This document shows, in pieces, positions 26,140 to 34,920 of a DNA stretch of 64,000 bases. The DNA comes from Streptomyces cyaneus (GTDB lineage: Bacteria > Actinomycetota > Actinomycetes > Streptomycetales > Streptomycetaceae). The notes under the pieces were generated by a model, which worked only from the letters and a program-made list of their open reading frames with translations, made no database searches and was not told where the DNA came from. Numbering within the stretch: the stretch's first letter is position 1; every line of letters starts with the position of its first letter. Where the stretch lies: positions 62,001 through 126,000 of the forward strand of contig NZ_ML138679.1 of assembly GCF_004028635.1 (NCBI RefSeq). Direction: 5' to 3'. A program made the translations under genes and the position numbers.

Positions 26140-26859
26140 TCACTCCCGCGGCCGCCCCCACACCCGCCGCTTCGGCAACGGCTTCGCATAGCTCCCCGCC
26201 CGGCTCGTCGTCAGCCCCAACTGCACCAGCGACTCGGCGAGTTTGACGGCGGCTCCCACGCCGTCGACCACCGGAACCCCCAGCTTCTCCCCCACGGTCC
26301 GCTGCAGGCCCGTCATCCCGGCACACCCCAGCACCAGGACCTCGGCGCCCGCGTCCCGCGCACGTTCGGCAGCCGCCAGGAAGGCGGACTCCGTGCGCTC
26401 ACCGTCCTCCAGCTCCAGCACCCCGAGCCCCGTACCGATCACGGCGACGCAGTTGCGGCCCACCCCGGCCGTCTCGAGGCTGTCCTCGATCTGCCCGCAC
26501 GACCGCTCCAGCGTGGTCACGACCCCGTACCGCCGGCCCAGCAGGCACGCCAGGTGGGCCGCCGCCTCCGTGATGTCGACGACCGGTACGTCCACCAGCT
26601 CCCGGACGCCCTCCCGCCCGTGCTCCCCGAAGCCGGCCATGACGACCGCGTCGTACGCGGGGCCCTCGTACGTCCGCAGCGCGTCCATGACGGCCGCCGC
26701 CGAGAGGTAGCTGTCGAGCCAGCCCTCCGCGGACTCGGGCCCCCACGCGGGGGTCAGCCCGAGCACGGTGGTGCCCGGGCCTGCAGCGGCCCGGGCACCT
26801 CGTACGATCTCCTCGGTCATCTCCTGCGTGGTGTTGCAGTTGGTGACGACGATCCGCAC
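26140..26859 (-). CDS. Asp/Glu/hydantoin racemase-family protein (239 aa)
   Basis: The fold is that of PLP-independent racemases (TNCNTTQEMTEEI at the N-terminus, VLVLGCAGM with Cys near 184). The first catalytic position, usually ACFGDPG, reads MAGFGEHG here, so the first Cys is Gly. Without it normal two-base racemisation is doubtful. It lies five bases after the NCS1 permease in the same operon; that pairing is typical of hydantoin or allantoin use. A maleate-isomerase-type or binding role is another reading. Confidence 0.82.
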   Translation of the reverse strand: MRIVVTNCNTTQEMTEEIVRGARAAAGPGTTVLGLTPAWGPESAEGWLDSYLSAAAVMDALRTYEGPAYDAVVMAGFGEHGREGVRELVDVPVVDITEAAAHLACLLGRRYGVVTTLERSCGQIEDSLETAGVGRNCVAVIGTGLGVLELEDGERTESAFLAAAERARDAGAEVLVLGCAGMTGLQRTVGEKLGVPVVDGVGAAVKLAESLVQLGLTTSRAGSYAKPLPKRRVWGRPRE

Positions 26860-26864
26860 GTCCT

Positions 26865-28373
26865 TCAGACCTCCCGCGTCACGGACTCGTCGACGGACCC
26901 GGTGACGGACGCGGTGACGGACCCGCTGGCCGACTCGGCGCGCTCACCGCGGCACAGCACCAGGTACAGCCCCGCCGCCATCGCCGTCCCGATGAACCAC
27001 GAGTACGGCGCCACATCGCTGAACGTCTTCACCAGCGCCAGCACCGCCGCGACCCCCGCCGCCGGCAGGAACGCCCACAGCGCCTTGGGGTTGACGCCCT
27101 TGCGGTAGTAGTAGCGCGAGCCGGGCTCGGCGGAGAAGAGCTCGTTCACGTCCACGCGGCCGCGCTTGACCAGGAAGTAGTCGACCATGATCACGCCGAA
27201 CAGCGGGCCGAGGAAGGCGCCCAGGCCGCCCAGGAAGTAGTTCACGACCGTCGGGTTCGAGAAGAGGTTCCAGGGGGTCACGACGAGCGCCGCGACCGTG
27301 CTGATCATGCCGCCGACCTTGAAGGTGATCTTCTGCGGCCAGACGTTGGCCAGGTCGTACGCCGGTGAGACGAAGTTGGCGACGATGTTGACGCCCATGG
27401 TGGCGATGGCGAACGTCAGGGCGGCCAGGACCAGGATCCAGGTGTTGCCCACCTTGGCCACGAGCTCCGCCGGGTCCGTGATGGCCTCGCCGAACACCTC
27501 CAGCGAACCGGCCGTGACGATCACCGAAACGACCACGAACGCCGTCGAGTTGATGGGCAGACCCCAGAAGTTGCCGCGCTTGACGGTTCGGTAGTCCGGC
27601 GCGAAACGCGAGAAGTCACAGAAGTTGAGCATCAGCGTGCCGTACGTGGCGAGAATCAGGCCGATCGCGCCGAACCACTGCCGCCACTGCTCGCCGACGG
27701 AGACCGGGTGCGGGGTGCTCGTGAGCGAGATCGTCCAGCCGGCCTTGGCCAGGATCCAGACCGCCAGCGCGATCATCACCACCCAGATCGCCGGACCACA
27801 GAAGTCCTGGAACTTGCGCACCGACTCCATGCCCTGGCTGATGATCAACGCCTGGATGAGCCAGAGGGAGAGGAAGGAGACCCAGCCGAGCGCGTGCAGG
27901 CCCAGGAAGGAGCTGTGCGTCCAGGACTCCAGGCCGGGCCAGGCGGCCAGCAGCATCACGTTCACCGCGACCGAGGCCAGATACGTCTGGATGCCGTACC
28001 ACATGATGGCGATCACGGCCCTGATCAGCGCCGGGATGTTGGCACCCCAGACGCCGAAGCTGATGCGGCTGACCACGGGGAACGGGACGCCGTGGCGCTG
28101 GCCGATCTTCCCCATCCAGTTCATGCCGATGTAGATGATCACGAAGCCGACGAGCAGGGAGGTGAAGACCTGCCACACGTTCATGCCGAGGACGAGCAGA
28201 CCGGCCGCGAACGTGTAGTTGCCGAGGTTGTGGACGTCGGACATCCACAGGGCGAAGAGGTCGAAGACCTTCCAGTTGCGCTTGCCCGCGGGCGCGAGAT
28301 CTTCGTTGGTGAGCCTGGGATCGGGGACGAACGCTGGTGTGCCGGTGACTTCGGCACGGTCGGCGAGGGACAC
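26865..28373 (-). CDS. NCS1-family nucleobase/hydantoin:cation symporter (502 aa)
   Basis: GTG 28373 (VSLADRAEVTG) is preceded by GGAGG. About twelve membrane helices are visible. NEDLAPAGKRNWKVFDLFALWMSDVHN is the characteristic NCS1 entry, and WMGKIGQRHGVPFPVVSRISFGVWGANIPALIRA is the conserved substrate/cation region. Relatives import allantoin, hydantoins, uracil or cytosine. With the racemase it forms a two-gene operon. A perfect palindrome lies 61 bp upstream of its start, next to the divergent GntR gene, so repression by that regulator is likely. Confidence 0.92.
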   Translation of the reverse strand: MSLADRAEVTGTPAFVPDPRLTNEDLAPAGKRNWKVFDLFALWMSDVHNLGNYTFAAGLLVLGMNVWQVFTSLLVGFVIIYIGMNWMGKIGQRHGVPFPVVSRISFGVWGANIPALIRAVIAIMWYGIQTYLASVAVNVMLLAAWPGLESWTHSSFLGLHALGWVSFLSLWLIQALIISQGMESVRKFQDFCGPAIWVVMIALAVWILAKAGWTISLTSTPHPVSVGEQWRQWFGAIGLILATYGTLMLNFCDFSRFAPDYRTVKRGNFWGLPINSTAFVVVSVIVTAGSLEVFGEAITDPAELVAKVGNTWILVLAALTFAIATMGVNIVANFVSPAYDLANVWPQKITFKVGGMISTVAALVVTPWNLFSNPTVVNYFLGGLGAFLGPLFGVIMVDYFLVKRGRVDVNELFSAEPGSRYYYRKGVNPKALWAFLPAAGVAAVLALVKTFSDVAPYSWFIGTAMAAGLYLVLCRGERAESASGSVTASVTGSVDESVTREV

Positions 28374-28433
28374 GGGGCCTCCAGGAGCCGGGGGACGGAG
28401 GACTGCTTGTGGAGGGGATTGCTCATGGGGGGT

Positions 28434-28449
28434 GTTTGGTATACCAAAC
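28434..28449. promoter_or_regulatory. Perfect 16-bp operator palindrome of GntR/FCD type
   Basis: GTTTGGTATACCAAAC is perfectly symmetrical. TNGTATACNA cores are well known targets of FCD-type GntR regulators. It lies between the NCS1 start (61 bp) and the GntR start (92 bp), so it can control both genes. Confidence 0.7.
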
Positions 28450-28540
28450 TGCGGACATAGTCCTCCCGTCAACAGTTCTGACCGATGTCGCTCTTGTTAA
28501 CGCTCCGTAAAACACACCCCGGGTCGGCCAAAATGGCCCC

Positions 28541-29227
28541 ATGAGCTCCACGACGAAGATCGAACCCATCGGCGCGGTACGGGAACGCGTCCTGGCGACC
28601 CTGCGGCAGGACATCATCGTGGGCCGCCTCCGGCCCGGTGACCGGCTCGTCGAGCGGGAGCTGGCCGAGCGCCTCGGGGTTTCGCGGGTGCCCGTCCGCG
28701 AGGCGATCCGGGCCCTGGTCACCGAGGGCTTCGTCCACTTCGAGTCGGCGCGCCGCACGGTCGTGCGCCGGCTGACCCCGGCCGACGTCAAGGAGCTCTT
28801 CGAGCTGCGCGAGGCCCTGGAGGTGTACGCGGCGGGACTGGCCGCGTCCCGTGCGACACCGGAGGACCTGGCCGAGGTCGAGCGGCTCCTCGACCGGGCG
28901 GCCACCGCGACCGAGGCGGGCGACGCGGAGACCATCACCGACATCAACAGCCGGCTGCACGACCGCATCGTGGCCATGGCGGGCAACAAACTGCTGATCG
29001 AGGCCCTGGAGCCGGTCGCCGGCCGCCTGCGCTGGATGACCCGGCGGAACGAGGAATGGCCCCAACTCCTCGTGGAGCACCGGGAGTTGTACGAGGCGAT
29101 CGCCTCCGGAGACCCGAACCGCGCCCGCGCCCACGCACTCACCCACGTGCAGACCAACTACCGCTCGACGGTACGGCAGCTGTTCGGGGACGAAGCCGGT
29201 CAGCCTCCCGCCACCGGGCGACCGTAG
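28541..29227 (+). CDS. GntR-family regulator, FCD subfamily (228 aa)
   Basis: Residues about 12-78 are the winged helix (LRQDIIVGRLRPGDRLVERELAERLGVSRVPVREAIRAL). Residues about 85-215 are the all-helical FCD effector domain with metal-ligand positions (DINSRLHDRIVAMAGN and EHRELYEAIASGD). Divergent from the NCS1/racemase operon and next to a perfect operator palindrome, it is the probable repressor of that operon, induced by the imported hydantoin or nucleobase product. A short GGCCA-AAA-TGGCC repeat (about 28525-28538) lies just before its start. Confidence 0.9.
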   Translation: MSSTTKIEPIGAVRERVLATLRQDIIVGRLRPGDRLVERELAERLGVSRVPVREAIRALVTEGFVHFESARRTVVRRLTPADVKELFELREALEVYAAGLAASRATPEDLAEVERLLDRAATATEAGDAETITDINSRLHDRIVAMAGNKLLIEALEPVAGRLRWMTRRNEEWPQLLVEHRELYEAIASGDPNRARAHALTHVQTNYRSTVRQLFGDEAGQPPATGRP

Positions 29228-29247
29228 CCGTCGTACGGCACGCCTTC

Positions 29248-30024
29248 CTACGGCATCCCCGGCACCCCCGGTGTCTCCGGCATCCCCGGCATCCCCGGCA
29301 CCCCCGGTGTCTCCGGCATCCCCGGCAGCCCTGCCGCCTTCGCCGCCGTACGCAGCACCTCCCGCAGCATCGCGGGCGTCAGCCTGCCGGTGAAGGTGTT
29401 GCGCTGACTGACATGGAAGCACCCGAAGAGTTCGAGCCCGCAGAGCCCGTCGTGCCCGCCGAGCGCTACCCGTGCCCCGTGCGCGAAGGCGGGCCGCGGC
29501 CGGGGCACGCTCCACCCCGTCTCCGCCAGCGCGGGAAGCGTCGCCTGCCAGCCGAAGGCGCCCAGCGCGACGATCGCTCGTACCGTCGGCCGCAGCAGCC
29601 TCAGCTCCTGCACGAGCCAGGTCCGGCAGGTCTCCCGCTCGCTGGGGGTGGGTTTGTTCGCGGGTGGGGCGCAGTGCACGGGGGCGGTGACGCGTACGCC
29701 GTACAGCTCCAGGCCGTCGTCGACGGCGACCGACGTGGGCTGCGAGGCGAGGCCCACGTCGTACAGCGCCTGGTACAGCACGTCCCCTGAGCGGTCCCCG
29801 GTGAACATCCGGCCGGTGCGGTTGCCGCCGTGCGCCGCCGGGGCGAGCCCGACGATGAGCAGCCGGGCGTCCGGCGGGCCGAAGCCGGGCACCGGGCGGC
29901 CCCAGTACGTCTGGTCGGCGAAGGCGGCGCGCTTGGTGCGGGCCACCTCCTCACGCCAGTCCACCAGCCGCGGACAGGCCCGGCAGCCCGCGATACGCCG
30001 GTCCAGATCAGCGAGGGCATCCAC
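29248..30024 (-). CDS. Family 5 (UdgB-type) uracil-DNA glycosylase with collagen-like tail (258 aa)
   Basis: It removes uracil and other deaminated bases from DNA. The 4Fe-4S cysteines are Cys14, Cys17, Cys118 and Cys133. Motif 1 is [17 protein letters not shown] (family 5 has no Asp here), and motif 3 is [12 protein letters not shown]. The start is GTG 30024 ([10 protein letters not shown]); an open frame continues upstream. Residues 232-258 are nine Pro-ending triplets, seven beginning with Gly ([15 protein letters not shown] and so on), encoded by a tandem repeat. This tail is not part of the enzyme family. Confidence 0.88.
   Translation of the reverse strand: MDALADLDRRIAGCRACPRLVDWREEVARTKRAAFADQTYWGRPVPGFGPPDARLLIVGLAPAAHGGNRTGRMFTGDRSGDVLYQALYDVGLASQPTSVAVDDGLELYGVRVTAPVHCAPPANKPTPSERETCRTWLVQELRLLRPTVRAIVALGAFGWQATLPALAETGWSVPRPRPAFAHGARVALGGHDGLCGLELFGCFHVSQRNTFTGRLTPAMLREVLRTAAKAAGLPGMPETPGVPGMPGMPETPGVPGMP
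29251..29331. repeat. Tandem repeat encoding the collagen-like tail
   Basis: Units built of GGCATCCCC/GGCACCCCC/GGTGTCTCC repeat about every 36-39 bp across 29251-29331, in frame at the 3' end of the uracil-DNA glycosylase gene. All unit changes keep the frame. Confidence 0.75.
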
Positions 30025-30074
30025 AGCTCCACCGTAAAGCCGTCTGCGCCGCTCACGGGGACTAAGGTCGAGGC

Positions 30075-30647
30075 ATGGCTTCCGAGGACGACGAGGAGAA
30101 GAGCGGCTACACGGCCGACGCACAGCCGGACCCGACGCAGGCACAGCCGGACCCGACGAGCGCGGACGCGACGCACGCGGAGCCGACCGTCCCGGCCGTC
30201 GACCCGAAGATCGCCGCCGCCGTGGCAGCCGCCGAAGCCGCCGGCCCGCAGAGCGGCGAGCCCGTGCGGATCGACAGCTGGATCTGGGCCGTACGTCTGG
30301 TCAAGACCCGCTCCCTGGGCGCCGCCGCCTGCAAGGGCGGGCACGTGCGCGTGAACGGCCACAACGTGAAGCCCGCCCACTCGCTGCGCATCGGCGACGA
30401 GGTGCGCGTGCGGCAGGAGAACCGGGAGCGGATCGTCATCGTCAAGCGGCTCATCCGCAAGCGGGTCGGCGCACCGGTGGCGGTCCAGTGCTACGTCGAC
30501 AACTCGCCCCCGCCCCCGCCCCGCGAGGCCGTCGCCCCGGCCGGCATCCGCGACCGCGGCACGGGCCGGCCGACCAAGCGGGACCGGCGCGAGATGGAGC
30601 GGCTGCGCGGGCTCATGGGCGGGCCGAAGCATCCGGACGGCCGGTGA
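30075..30647 (+). CDS. S4-domain RNA-binding protein, Hsp15-like (190 aa)
   Basis: An S4 domain spans about residues 66-125: [46 protein letters not shown]. In Hsp15 (HslR) this module binds 50S-nascent-chain complexes and rescues stalled subunits. The N-terminal 60 residues are acidic and repeat AQPDPT, probably disordered, and the C-terminus is basic ([17 protein letters not shown]), as in Hsp15 relatives. It is divergent from the uracil-DNA glycosylase, 50 bp away. Confidence 0.85.
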   Translation: MASEDDEEKSGYTADAQPDPTQAQPDPTSADATHAEPTVPAVDPKIAAAVAAAEAAGPQSGEPVRIDSWIWAVRLVKTRSLGAAACKGGHVRVNGHNVKPAHSLRIGDEVRVRQENRERIVIVKRLIRKRVGAPVAVQCYVDNSPPPPPREAVAPAGIRDRGTGRPTKRDRREMERLRGLMGGPKHPDGR

Positions 30648-30661
30648 CGTACGGCGTCGGC

Positions 30662-30720
30662 ATACGGCGGTGGCGTCCGGTCCGGGCTGCTTCGCCCGCC
30701 GGACGCCACCGTTGCCGTAT
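30662..30720. terminator. Long inverted repeat terminator between S4 and DoxX genes
   Basis: ATACGGC..GTGGCGTCCGG pairs with CCGGACGCCAC..GCCGTAT around an 18-base loop. It lies between two convergent genes and probably stops both. Confidence 0.75.
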
Positions 30721-30728
30721 ACGGCACG

Positions 30729-31184
30729 TCAGTCCCGTCGTCGCAGCAGCCGCAGGAGCTCCGTGTTGGAGTCGCGCCGCGCCCAGGCGATCAGGGCGAA
30801 CGGCACGATCAGGATGAGCGGTGTCGCGGCGTACTGTGCGTCGAAGGCGGCGATCTGGACGACGAACGCGCCCACCATCAGTGCGATGAACGCCATGGCC
30901 GCCACCGACTGAAGCACCGGGATCAACAACGCGATCGCCCCGGCGAGTTCGAGGGCACCGATGGTGTACATGCCCGCGCTGCCCCAGCCGAGCTCGTCGA
31001 ACATGTCCGCCGCGGAGGAGTGCGCGATCAGCTTGGGCACGGCGCTGGCGATGCCCATGAAGAGCGCGAGCAGCACCTGCAGGCCGCGCAGCGCGATACG
31101 GGCCCGGCGCCCGCGGGCGGTAGTGGACTCGGCGACGAGGGTGCCGGTGGAGGCGGACGTGACGGGGACGGAGCTCTCGGACAT
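30729..31184 (-). CDS. DoxX-family membrane protein (151 aa)
   Basis: Four helices at about residues 32-50, 70-92, 95-115 and 118-138. The segment FMGIASAVPKLIAHSSAADMFDELGWG, then IGALELAGAIALLIP, is the DoxX pattern. Relatives act in thiosulfate oxidation or membrane-linked redox stress; the role here is unknown. The N-terminus is Ser/Thr-rich and soluble. Confidence 0.85.
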   Translation of the reverse strand: MSESSVPVTSASTGTLVAESTTARGRRARIALRGLQVLLALFMGIASAVPKLIAHSSAADMFDELGWGSAGMYTIGALELAGAIALLIPVLQSVAAMAFIALMVGAFVVQIAAFDAQYAATPLILIVPFALIAWARRDSNTELLRLLRRRD

Positions 31185-31299
31185 GGGGGTCTCCTGTGTG
31201 AAGCGGTGGTCCGTGGTGCTGTCACAGAGGTAGACCGGGGCTCGCCGCGGAACTCATCGCCGTACGGACGGAATTATCGAAGGAATGACCGACGGAATT

Positions 31300-32211
31300 T
31301 CACCCGCGTCCGTCGAACGGCAGCCACCCGTGCCCGATGTACCAGTGCCCACCCGCCCGCAGATGGTCCCCGACGGCCCGCTCCACGGCCGTGCGGCGCG
31401 GCAGGCTCTCGACCGGCAACTCCGGGTCTCCGAAGACGAATTGGACCGGCTCGGTGTCGGCCGGTTCGGCGTCCTCGCGGGCGACGCTGAAACGCTCCTG
31501 AAACCGGACGATGTTGGAGTCCTCGGGTAGGTATTTCCTGAGCTGTGGGTCCAGCAGCCAGGAGTGGCAGGTCAGCGTCCGGTACCGCTCCTCGGGGAAG
31601 TGGAGGGCGAAGAACTCCCTGGCGAGGGCCAGGGACCGGTCGACGGCGGCCGGGGACAGCGGCCCGTGGAAGTCGGGGATGTGCAGGTTGAGGCAGCGCG
31701 AGTGCGGGCCCACGTCGAGCCCGGCCGCCGCGAGCCGCGTCCCGGTCCGCTGCCCGAGCCGCGCCCGCTCGAACTGCAACCGCCCCAGCTGGTACAGCTC
31801 GCCGCGGAAGTGATGGGTGAGCCACCAAGGAGCCTGCACGCCCACCCGGCCGTACCGTCTGCGGTACACGGCCATGTTCCGCCCGAGATCGACGAGGGTG
31901 CGCCGGGAGACGTCGGCCGGGATGCCGCGCTCGCGGTGGTACGCGCGCGTGTACGGCAGTGCGGCGACGAACACGTACACGGGGAAGCAGCGCTGCAGGG
32001 CGCCCGAGGCCCAGTCGAGGTCGGGCAGGTCGACGGGGTGGCCGACCTCCCCCATCCCCTGGACGAGCTCGTCGACGGACCGCTCGAGGATCTGCCGCAG
32101 CTCTGGGTCGTCCGTCGCCCGTCGGCCCATCCGTACGAGGTCATTGATGTCCTCGTGGGGTACGCCGAGGTCGAGCAGTACTTCGGCCAGTTCATCGGTG
32201 TCCGGCAGCAC
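31300..32211 (-). CDS. Acyltransferase-domain protein (303 aa)
   Basis: The text matches, from memory, a Streptomyces family annotated as acyltransferase with an N-acyltransferase N-domain and a GNAT-like C-domain. Visible: LNLHIPDFHGPLSPAAVDRSLALAREFFALHFPEE, then LTCHSWLLDPQLRKYLPEDSNIVRFQERF near residue 200, which are the conserved motifs. WWLTHHFRGELYQLGRLQFER near 125 is a core helix. No signal peptide. The substrate is unknown. It diverges from the small membrane protein at 32258. Confidence 0.75.
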   Translation of the reverse strand: MLPDTDELAEVLLDLGVPHEDINDLVRMGRRATDDPELRQILERSVDELVQGMGEVGHPVDLPDLDWASGALQRCFPVYVFVAALPYTRAYHRERGIPADVSRRTLVDLGRNMAVYRRRYGRVGVQAPWWLTHHFRGELYQLGRLQFERARLGQRTGTRLAAAGLDVGPHSRCLNLHIPDFHGPLSPAAVDRSLALAREFFALHFPEERYRTLTCHSWLLDPQLRKYLPEDSNIVRFQERFSVAREDAEPADTEPVQFVFGDPELPVESLPRRTAVERAVGDHLRAGGHWYIGHGWLPFDGRG

Positions 32212-32257
32212 GAGGCCCCCTGTGAGGAGTACGAGGAGTACGTTTCAAGGAGGAGTG

Positions 32258-32563
32258 GTGATCCCGATGCGTACGGGCAGTGAGCCGACGACGGCACGCA
32301 GTGCACTGCGGGCCCGCTTCTGGCTGTGCGTGTGGGGCCTGGTCTGGGCGATCTTCGGTACTGCCGCGTTCGCGCTCGCGGGCCGTCCCGGCTGGGCGGT
32401 GGCCTGCGGGGTGCTGTGGCTGGTGATCACGATCGACATGGCCATGGTGCTCAGGCACATCCGCCAGGGCCCGCACTACCAGCCGGGCCGCGACATCCCG
32501 CCGTATCGCCCGCCCGAGAGCCGCCCCTACCGGCCGCCACCGCCGAAGGATCGCCACCCCTAG
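32258..32563 (+). CDS. Small two-helix membrane protein (101 aa)
   Basis: GTG 32258 follows AAGGAGGAG directly and is preferred to the ATG at 32267. Two helices lie at about residues 20-40 and 45-65 (LCVWGLVWAIFGTAAFALAG; WAVACGVLWLVITIDMAMVL). The tail is Pro/Tyr-rich (YQPGRDIPPYRPPESRPYRP). No family is recognised; such tails suggest membrane-surface interactions. Confidence 0.7.
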   Translation: MIPMRTGSEPTTARSALRARFWLCVWGLVWAIFGTAAFALAGRPGWAVACGVLWLVITIDMAMVLRHIRQGPHYQPGRDIPPYRPPESRPYRPPPPKDRHP

Positions 32564-32597
32564 TCGCACCGGCAGATCCGCCGCCCCCTCTCGCCGC

Positions 32598-32978
32598 TCA
32601 CGCGTCGAACCGTGCTGCCTTGAGGTAGTCCGGGTTCGGGTCGAGCGCGGCCGCCAGCCGGAAGTGGCGCTTGGCCTGCTCGGGCCGGCCCTGGCGCTCG
32701 TAGGTGCGACCCAGCGCGAAGTGCGCGAACGCGTTGTCCGGCTCGCGCTCCAGAACGATGGTGAACTCCAGCTCGGCGGGCCGCAGTTGCGCGGCGGCGA
32801 AGAAGGCACGCGCCCGCAGCAGCCGGGCGGCGGTGTTCTCCGGGTGCACGGCGATGACCCCGTCGAGCAGCTTCACCGCGCCCCGCGGGTCCCGCGCGGC
32901 GAGCAGATGCTCGGCGGCGCGGAAGTCGATGACATGCGTCTCCGGGGTACGTCCGGTCGAACCGCTGGTCTCGGGCAC
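32598..32978 (-). CDS. Tetratricopeptide-repeat protein (126 aa)
   Basis: About three TPR units are visible: AEHLLAARDPRGAVKLLDGVIAVHPEN, then ARLLRARAFFAAAQLRPAELEFTIVLEREPDN, then AHFALGRTYERQGRPEQAKRHFRLAAALDPN. TPRs mediate protein contacts; partner unknown. It precedes coaE on the same strand by transcription from the right. Confidence 0.85.
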   Translation of the reverse strand: MPETSGSTGRTPETHVIDFRAAEHLLAARDPRGAVKLLDGVIAVHPENTAARLLRARAFFAAAQLRPAELEFTIVLEREPDNAFAHFALGRTYERQGRPEQAKRHFRLAAALDPNPDYLKAARFDA

Positions 32979-33049
32979 GGCAAAGTCCTTCCCTCACTGC
33001 AGGAGTTCAACGCGCGAACGCCGTGCCCCTATTCCTGCGACGACCGGGG

Positions 33050-33664
33050 CTACCGGCTCCCCTGTGCCCCGTGGGCCCGCCGCACGAGCTCGTCCCACAC
33101 GTCCTTCACACGCCGCTGAAGCTCTTCCAGTGGTACGTCGTTGTCGATGACGATGTCCGCGATCTCCCGGCGCTTCTCACGGGTCGCCTGCGCGGCCATA
33201 CGCGCGCGTGCGTCCTCCTCGGTCATGCCGCGCAGCCTGACGAGCCGGTCGAGCTGGGTCTCGGGGGCGGCGTCGACGACGACCACGACGTCGTACAGCG
33301 GCGCCAGGCCGTTCTCCGTGAGGAGGGGGACGTCATGGATGACGACGGCGTCCTCGGCGGCCGCCTCTTCGAGTTCGCGGGAGCGGGCGCCGACGAGGGG
33401 GTGAACGATCGAGTTCAGTACGGCGAGTCTGTCGGGGTCCGCGAAGACGATCGAGCCCAGCTTGGGCCGGTCCAGACTGCCGTCCTCGGCGAGCACCTCC
33501 TCGCCGAACGCCTCGACGACGGCGGCGAGGCCGGGTGTGCCGGGCGCGACGACCTCGCGCGCGATGCGGTCCGCGTCGATCAGCACGGCTCCGCACTCGA
33601 CGAGCAGCCGCGACACCTCGCTCTTACCGGCTCCGATGCCCCCGGTCAGGCCCACCTTCAGCAT
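33050..33664 (-). CDS. coaE: Dephospho-CoA kinase (204 aa)
   Basis: It phosphorylates dephospho-CoA at the 3' hydroxyl in the last step of CoA synthesis. ATG 33664 opens [21 protein letters not shown] with the P-loop GGIGAGKS. Then come the [10 protein letters not shown] acceptor-site motif, [12 protein letters not shown], and [23 protein letters not shown]. Length is normal. It lies downstream of rpsA and the PAC2 gene on the same strand. Confidence 0.95.
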   Translation of the reverse strand: MLKVGLTGGIGAGKSEVSRLLVECGAVLIDADRIAREVVAPGTPGLAAVVEAFGEEVLAEDGSLDRPKLGSIVFADPDRLAVLNSIVHPLVGARSRELEEAAAEDAVVIHDVPLLTENGLAPLYDVVVVVDAAPETQLDRLVRLRGMTEEDARARMAAQATREKRREIADIVIDNDVPLEELQRRVKDVWDELVRRAHGAQGSR

Positions 33665-33721
33665 GACGGGAAGCTTAGGCCCTGCCACCGACAACGCACC
33701 CGGCAGGACCAGCCCCCTCCG

Positions 33722-34660
33722 TCAGCTGTCGCCCTCCCGCTCCGCCAGGAACCGCTCGAACTCCTGCCCGATCTCGTCGGCGGACGGGATGTCCACGGGC
33801 TCGGCGAGCATGTTGCCGCGGATCTCGGCGCCGGCGATCGCGTCGTACTGGTGCTCAAGGCCCTCGACGAGGTTGGTGAGCTCCTCGTCGCCCTCGCGGA
33901 TCTGGCGGTCGATCTCGTTCTGCGTGCGGTGGGCCTCCGTACGCAGGGAGTGCGCGATGCCCGGCAGGACCAGTCCGGTCGCCGCCGTGACGGCCTCCAG
34001 CACGGTCAGGGCCGCGTCCGGGTATGCGGAGCGGGCGATGTAGTGCGGGACGTGCGCGGCGACGCCCAGGACCTCGTGCCCGGCCTCCATGAGCCGGTAT
34101 TCGATCAGGGACTCGGCGCTGCCGGGCACCTGCGCCTCGTCGAAGGGGCTGCGGTGGCCCGGGACGAGGTCGGTGCGGTTGCCGTGCGGGGTGACGCCGA
34201 CCGGGCGGGTGTGCGGGACGCCCATGGGGATGCCGTGGAAGTTCACCGACAGGCGTACCCCGAGCCGCTCCACGATCTGCTGTACGGCGGCAGCGAAGCG
34301 TTCCCACTCCACGTCCGGCTCGGGCCCGGACAGCAGCAGGAAGGGCGCCCCGGTGGCGTCCTGCACGAGCCGCACCTCGATGGCGGGCACCTCGTACTCG
34401 GTCCAGCGGTCGCGCTTGAACGTCAGCAGCGGGCGGCGGGCGCGGTAGTCCACCAGCCGGTCGTGGTCGAAGCGGGCGACGAGCTGGTGGGGCAGCGACT
34501 CCAGGAGCCCCTCGACGATCTGGTCGCCGGTCTCACCCGCGTCGATGTATCCGTCGAAGTGGTAGAGCATGACAAGGCCGGCCGACTCCTGGGCGAGCGC
34601 CATGTCGACGACAGCCAGGCCCTTCGGCTCCCATGCGTACAAACCCTGCGGATCAAGCAC
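33722..34660 (-). CDS. PAC2-family protein (312 aa)
   Basis: GTG 34660 opens [12 protein letters not shown]. The PAC2 fold (proteasome assembly chaperone-like) shows [26 protein letters not shown] at the start, [24 protein letters not shown] in the middle and [21 protein letters not shown] as the conserved fold end. The last 60 residues are charged helices. In actinobacteria these proteins are common and may relate to proteasome assembly; direct evidence is limited. Confidence 0.88.
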   Translation of the reverse strand: MLDPQGLYAWEPKGLAVVDMALAQESAGLVMLYHFDGYIDAGETGDQIVEGLLESLPHQLVARFDHDRLVDYRARRPLLTFKRDRWTEYEVPAIEVRLVQDATGAPFLLLSGPEPDVEWERFAAAVQQIVERLGVRLSVNFHGIPMGVPHTRPVGVTPHGNRTDLVPGHRSPFDEAQVPGSAESLIEYRLMEAGHEVLGVAAHVPHYIARSAYPDAALTVLEAVTAATGLVLPGIAHSLRTEAHRTQNEIDRQIREGDEELTNLVEGLEHQYDAIAGAEIRGNMLAEPVDIPSADEIGQEFERFLAEREGDS

Positions 34661-34856
34661 TGTGACCGCTCCTCCTCGTGTCCGTACGTCACAACACCCT
34701 TACGGGCGCGGGCATTCCCGGAGGAGAAGGCCATGATCTTGAGGACGGCACGGGCAACGCCGCCAAGGAGCGCGAGGCTGTATCGATTTGCGGCTCCGCC
34801 GCGTGGGCGCGACAAGCCCCCACCGGCCCGCAGCCGAAACACGACCCAAAAACGCC

Positions 34857-34890
34857 TGAGGGACCGCACCCCGAAAGGTACGGTCCCTCA
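34857..34890 (-). terminator. rpsA terminator
   Basis: TGAGGGACCG and CGGTCCCTCA form a perfect 10-bp stem with a 14-base loop. On the rpsA strand it is followed by GGCGTTTTT, a T-run, so it is a standard Rho-independent terminator about 30 bp after the rpsA stop. Confidence 0.85.
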
Positions 34891-34920
34891 GTCAGCTGCT
34901 AAGCCTCAGCGAGCCAGCGT

